DNA from: Zonotrichia leucophrys gambelii
Lineage: Eukaryota > Chordata > Aves > Passeriformes > Passerellidae
Direction: 5' to 3'
DNA length: 64,000 bases
Assembly (NCBI RefSeq): GCF_028769735.1
Contig: NW_026992290.1
Location: 1 to 64,000, forward strand
Positions 22,660 to 64,000 of this stretch are shown piece after piece; the stretch's first letter is position 1; the number at the start of each line of letters is the position of its first letter. The notes under the pieces were generated by a model. That model had not been told where the DNA came from. It made no database searches and worked only from the letters and a program-made list of their open reading frames with translations. The translations under genes and the position numbers were made by a program.

Positions 22660-23640
22660 TGGGGGGCTCTGGGGGGGGCCGGGCTGGGTCCCAGTTTGGG
22701 CCAGTTTGGGGTCCCAGTTACCCCAGTTTGGGGTCCCAGTTAGAGCCAAATTGAGTCCCAGTACACCAAATCGGGCCCCAGTAACTCCAAATTGGGTCAC
22801 CAGTTTGGGGTCCCAGTTACTCCAAATTGGGTCCCAGTTTGGGCCAAATTGGGGTCCCAGTTTGTTCTAAATGGGGGTCCCAGTTACCCCCAGTTTGGAA
22901 TCCCAGTCACCCCAAATCAGGCCCCCAGTAACCCCAAATTGGGGTCCCAGTTTGGGCCAGTTTGGGGTCCCAGTTACCCCAAATTGGGGTCCCAGTTTGG
23001 GCCAGTTTGGGGTCCCAGTTACAACAAATTGGGGTCCCAGTTTGGGCCAGTTTGGAGTCCCAGTTACCCCAGTTTGGGGTCCCAGTTTGGGCCCCATTGG
23101 GGTCCCAGTTACCCCAAATTGGGGTCCCAGTTTGGGCCAGTTTGGGGTCCCAGTTAAAGCCAAATTGGGGTCTCAGTAACCCCAATTTGGGGTCCCAGTT
23201 TGGGCCAGTTTGGGGTCCCAGTTTGTTCTAAATGGGGGTCCCAGTTACCCCCAGTTTGGAATCCCAGTCACCCCAAATCAGGCCCCCAGTTACCCCAAAT
23301 TGGGGTCCCAGTTTGGGCCAGTTTGGGGTCCCAGTTTGGGCCACACTGGGGTCCCAGTTACCCCAGTTTGGGGTCCCAATTCCCCCCAGTTTGGGGTCTC
23401 GGTTCCCCCAATTTGTGCTCCCAAATATCCAAATTTTGGGGTCCCATTTACCCCAAATTGGGCTCCCAGTTCCCCCAGTTTGGGGTCCCAGTTACCCTAA
23501 ATTGGGGTCCCAAATACCCAAATTTTGGGCTCCCAAATACCCAAATTTTGGGGTTCCATTTGCCCCAAATTGGGCCCCAGTCCCCCCAGTTTGGGCTCCC
23601 CCAATTCCCCAGTTCCTTCCCCCCTCATTTTTGGGTTCAA
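22660..23640. repeat. Minisatellite, CHD8 5' intron
   Basis: Units ttggggtcccagttacccca and gtcccagtttgggccagttt, ~20-41 bp, about 40 copies, with a ~390 bp duplicated block (22860-22980 resembles 23225-23345). Open frames in several phases because the unit length is often a multiple of 3. Confidence 0.9.
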
Positions 23641-23685
23641 ACCCCCCAATTTTGGGGTCACTTTGGGCTCACTTTGGGGTCACTT

Positions 23686-23745
23686 TTTTCTCTCTTTACA
23701 GCCTGGAGCTCCGGAGCCCCCCCAGCCTGAGGAGAGCCCCCAAAA
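23686..23745 (+). other. Strong acceptor and possible alternative 5' exon of CHD8
   Basis: A T/C tract followed by TCTCTCTTTACAG at 23701 leads into CCTGGAGCTCCGGAGCCCC, a short non-repeat stretch before a minisatellite resumes. No donor could be assigned, so the exon is only suggested. Confidence 0.3.
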
Positions 23746-25015
23746 TCCCCCAAATTCACCCCAAAAAATCCCAAATTCACCCCAAAAAATCCCAAATTCA
23801 CCCCAAAACCCCCAGGACCCCCAAAACCCCAAATTCACCCCAAAACCCCCCAAATTTTCCCCCAAAAAACCCCAAATTATCCCCAAATCACCCCAAAATC
23901 CCCCTGGGACTCCCCAACCCCCCCAAAATTGGGGTTGGGGACCCCCAAATTCCCCCCAGGACCCCCCAAATCCTCCCCAAATTTCCATTTTTTGGAATTG
24001 GGGACCCCCAAATTCCCATTTTTTGGGGTCAGGACCCCCCAAAATTTCCATTTTTAGGGTTCTGGTCCCTTAAAATCCCCCCAAATTTCGGATTTTTGGG
24101 GTTGAGACCCCCAAATCTTTCCCAAATTTCAGATTTTTTGGGTCAGAACCCCCAAATCTGCCTCAAAATTTGGATTTTTGGCGTTGAAACCCCCAAATCT
24201 TTCTCAAATTTTGGATTTTTGGGTCGGAACTTCCAAACCCTCCCCAAATTTCGGATTTTTGGGCTCGTGCCCCCCAGAACTCCCCAAAATTTTTGATTTT
24301 TGGGTTCAACTCCCCCCTTAAATTCCCATTTTTTGGGGTCAGAACCCCCCAAATTTCAGATTTTCGTCCTTGTGCCCCCCGAACTCTCCTCAAATTTCAC
24401 ATTTTTTGTCTTTAGGACCCCCAAATTCCCATTTTTTGGCTCAGAACCCCACAAATTTCAGATTTTTGCCTTCAAACCTCCCAAATTCCCATTTTTTTGC
24501 CCCAGACCCCCCCAAATTTCACATTTTTTGGGTGAGAATTCCAAAAATTTCTGATTTCCACCCTCAGACCCTCCAAATTTCAGATTTTTGGGCTCAGAAC
24601 CCCCAAATTTTTAATTTTTCCTCTCAAATCCCCCCAAATTTCAGATTTTTGAGGTCAGAACCCCCAAATTTTTGATTTTTCTCCTCTAACCCCCCGAAAT
24701 TTCAGATTTTTGGGCTCAGAACCGCCAAATTCCCATTTTTTGGCCTCAAACTCCTCCCAAATTTTTGATTTTTGCCCTCTAAACCCCCCCAAAATTCAGA
24801 TTTTCCCCCTTAAAGCCCCCAAATTTCCGATTTTTGCCCCCAAATTTCCGATTTTTCCCTGAAATTTCCAATTTTTGCCCCCAAATTTTCCAATTTTTGC
24901 CCCCAAATTTCCAATTTTTGCCCTGAAATTTCCGATTTTTGCCCCCAAATTTCCAATTTTTGCCCCCAAATTCCCGATTTTTCCCCCAAATTTCCGATTT
25001 TTTCCCCCAAATTTC
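23745..25015. repeat. C/A/T minisatellite, CHD8 5' intron
   Basis: Units cccccaaatttcagattttt and cccccaaattcccatttttt, 22-60 bp, ending with regular 19-22 bp ccccaaatttccgatttttg copies at 24820-25010. Confidence 0.88.
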
Positions 25016-25077
25016 CCACCCCCCGGAGTCCCCGCCCCCCTCCCCCGATTTGCATCCCGCAGGCCCCGCCCCCCAAG

Positions 25078-62320
<37,243 letters not shown>

Positions 62321-63330
62321 GTGGGTATGGGGACACCTGGGACACCTGGGCACACCTGGGGACATTGGGGACACCTGGGGGACATTGGGGACACCTGGGG
62401 ACACCTGGGGACACCTGGGGACACCTGGGGACACACCTGGGGACACCTGGAGAAACACCTGATGGTCTACGGGTGGGTATGGGGACACCTGGGGACACAC
62501 CTGGGGACACCTGGGACACCTGGGGAAACACCTGATGGTCTACGGGTGGGTACGGGCACACCTGGGACACCTGGGGACACCTGGGCACACCTGGGGACAC
62601 CTGGGGACACCTGGAGAAACACCTGATGGTGTACGGGTGGGTACAGGGACACCTGGGCACACCTGGGCACACCTGGGCACACCTGGGGACATCTATGGAC
62701 ACACCTGGGGACACACCTGGGCACACCTGATGGTCTACGGGTGGGTATGGGGACACCTGGGGACATTGGGGACATCTGAGACACCTGGGGACAGCTGGGC
62801 ACACCTGGGCACATCTGGGGACACCTGGGGACATCTGGGGACACGTGGGGACACCTGGGGACACATCTGGGTACACCTGGGGACATCTGGGCACACCTGG
62901 GGACATCTGGGACACACCTGATGGTCTATGGGTGGGTACACCTGGGGACATCTATGGACACACCTGGGCACACCTGGGCACACCTGGGGACATCTGGGGA
63001 CACACCTGGGGACACCTGGGGACATCTGGGCACACCTGGGCACACCTGGAGAAACACCTGATGGTCTACGGGTGGGTACAGGCACACCTGGGCACACCTG
63101 GGGACACACCTGGGGACACCTGGGCACACCTGGGGACATCTGGGGACACCTGGGCACACCTGGGGACACACCTGGAGAAAGACCTGATGGTCTACGGGTG
63201 GGTACTGGGACACCTGGGCACACCTGGGGACACTTGGGGACATGTATGGACACACCTGGGCACACCTGGGGACACCTGGGCACACCTGGGCACACCTGGG
63301 GACACTTGGGGACATGTATGGACACACCCT
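62321..63330 (+). repeat. Exon-edge array: CHD8 exon 21 3' end (7 extra copies)
   Basis: Copies of (EK)HLMVYG and its GTGGGT donor near 62450, 62524, 62614, 62728, 62918, 63050 and 63175 in a sea of 10-bp ggggacacct units. Unit 75-190 bp. Confidence 0.94.
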
Positions 63331-63650
63331 CATTGATCTCATTGGTTCCCCATTGACTTCATTGATTCCTCATTGATTCCATTGGTTCCCCATTGAGCTC
63401 ATTGACTCCGTTGGTTCCCCATTGGTCCCATTGATCCCTCATTGATCCCATTGGTTCCCCATTGACTTCCCTGATCCCTCATTGATTCCATTGGTTCCTC
63501 ATTGATCCCATTGATTTCCCGTTGACGCCATTGATCCTTTATTGACCTTGTTCCTCATTGTCCCCATTGGCTCCTCATTGATCCCAATGACCCTGCTGGC
63601 CACTGAGTGACCTCACTGACCCCTGAGTGACCACTGAGTGACCGCTGTCC
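63331..63650. repeat. CATTGATCCCATTGGTT minisatellite, CHD8 intron 21
   Basis: ~17-40 bp units cattgattccattggttccc, then actgagtgaccactgacc. Confidence 0.85.
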
Positions 63651-63658
63651 ACCCACAG

Positions 63659-64000
63659 GTGGGGCCGCTGGCACGAGCTGCCCGCCCAGGGCCGCTTCAA
63701 GCGCCGCCCCACTGACCCACTGACCACTCACTGACCCCACTGACCCCACTGACCACTCACTGACCCCTGAGTGACCTCACTGACCCCTGAGTGACCACTG
63801 TCCACCCACAGGTGGGGCCGCTGGCGCGAGCTGGCCGCCCAGGGCCGCTTCAAGCGCCGCCCCACTGACCCCACTGACCACTCACTGACCCCACTGACCA
63901 CTGAGTGACCACTGTCCACTGCAGGTGGGGCCGCTGGCGCGAGCTGGCCGCCCAGGGCCGCTTCAAGCGCCGCCCCACTGACCCACTGACCACTCACTGA
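63659..64000 (+). repeat. CHD8: Partial copies of CHD8 exon 22 5' end
   Basis: Three acceptor-bearing copies (CCACAG or TGCAG, exon from 63660, 63812 and 63925) encode WGRWxELxAQGRFKRR, matching GWGRWRDILSHGRFKRR of CHD8, and then all diverge into PTDP instead of MTERD. All three appear to be array copies, so the functional exon 22 should lie right of the window. Confidence 0.85.

Noticed and set aside
63925..64000. Last copy at the right edge as the true CHD8 exon 22
   Set aside because: It diverges after GRFKRR into PTDPLTTH exactly like the two preceding copies, instead of the conserved MTERDVE, so the real exon should lie outside.

Overview
The window is vertebrate nuclear DNA. Two orthologues can be assembled exon by exon. 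TOX4 lies on the minus strand and is complete (9 coding exons, 1608-17800, 612 aa predicted, all splice phases agree). CHD8 lies on the plus strand with 21 coding exons from the start codon at 25078 to 62320, about 1,430 residues, and then runs off the right edge. Very GC-rich coding exons (Pro/Ala/Gly tracts), small introns packed with minisatellites and head-to-head genes suggest a bird microchromosome, probably a gene-dense, satellite-rich dot chromosome. The species cannot be named from the sequence.

Layout: 1-1390, T/G-rich minisatellite downstream of TOX4. 1390-17800, TOX4 on the minus strand, from its poly(A) signal at 1414-1419 to its ATG at 17800. 17800-18400, CpG island and TOX4 promoter. 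18400-20000, G-rich minisatellite. 20040-20165, a small CRE/CCAAT/GC-box island. 20560-21880, AT-rich spacer. 21880-22640, CpG island with YY1 and CCAAT motifs (CHD8 promoter) and a donor of a probable 5' UTR exon at 22580. 22640-25060, minisatellites in the first CHD8 intron. 25063-64000, CHD8. No RAB2B-like coding sequence, which in human lies between these two genes, was recognised in the intergenic space.

The most unusual feature is the introns. Almost every one is filled with its own minisatellite, and in at least 20 places the repeat unit straddles a splice junction. The last 20-90 coding bases of an exon with its donor, or the acceptor with the first 30-90 coding bases, are copied 1-12 extra times with units of about 75-220 bp. 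The CHD8 exon that begins KRRSNRQ has 12 upstream acceptor-bearing copies. TOX4 exon 3 has 11 extra donor-bearing copies. Exons 12, 13 and 21 of CHD8 have arrays on both sides. One intact exon in each array joins the conserved reading frame. The others are potential decoy or alternative splice sites, some open in frame and some carrying stops or frameshifts.

TOX4 is an HMG-box chromatin protein of the PNUTS/PP1/WDR82 complex and CHD8 is a chromodomain SNF2-family remodeller. Their head-to-head arrangement could give coordinated expression, but nothing in the sequence proves it. All assignments are from reading the sequence and remembered family features; no search was run.
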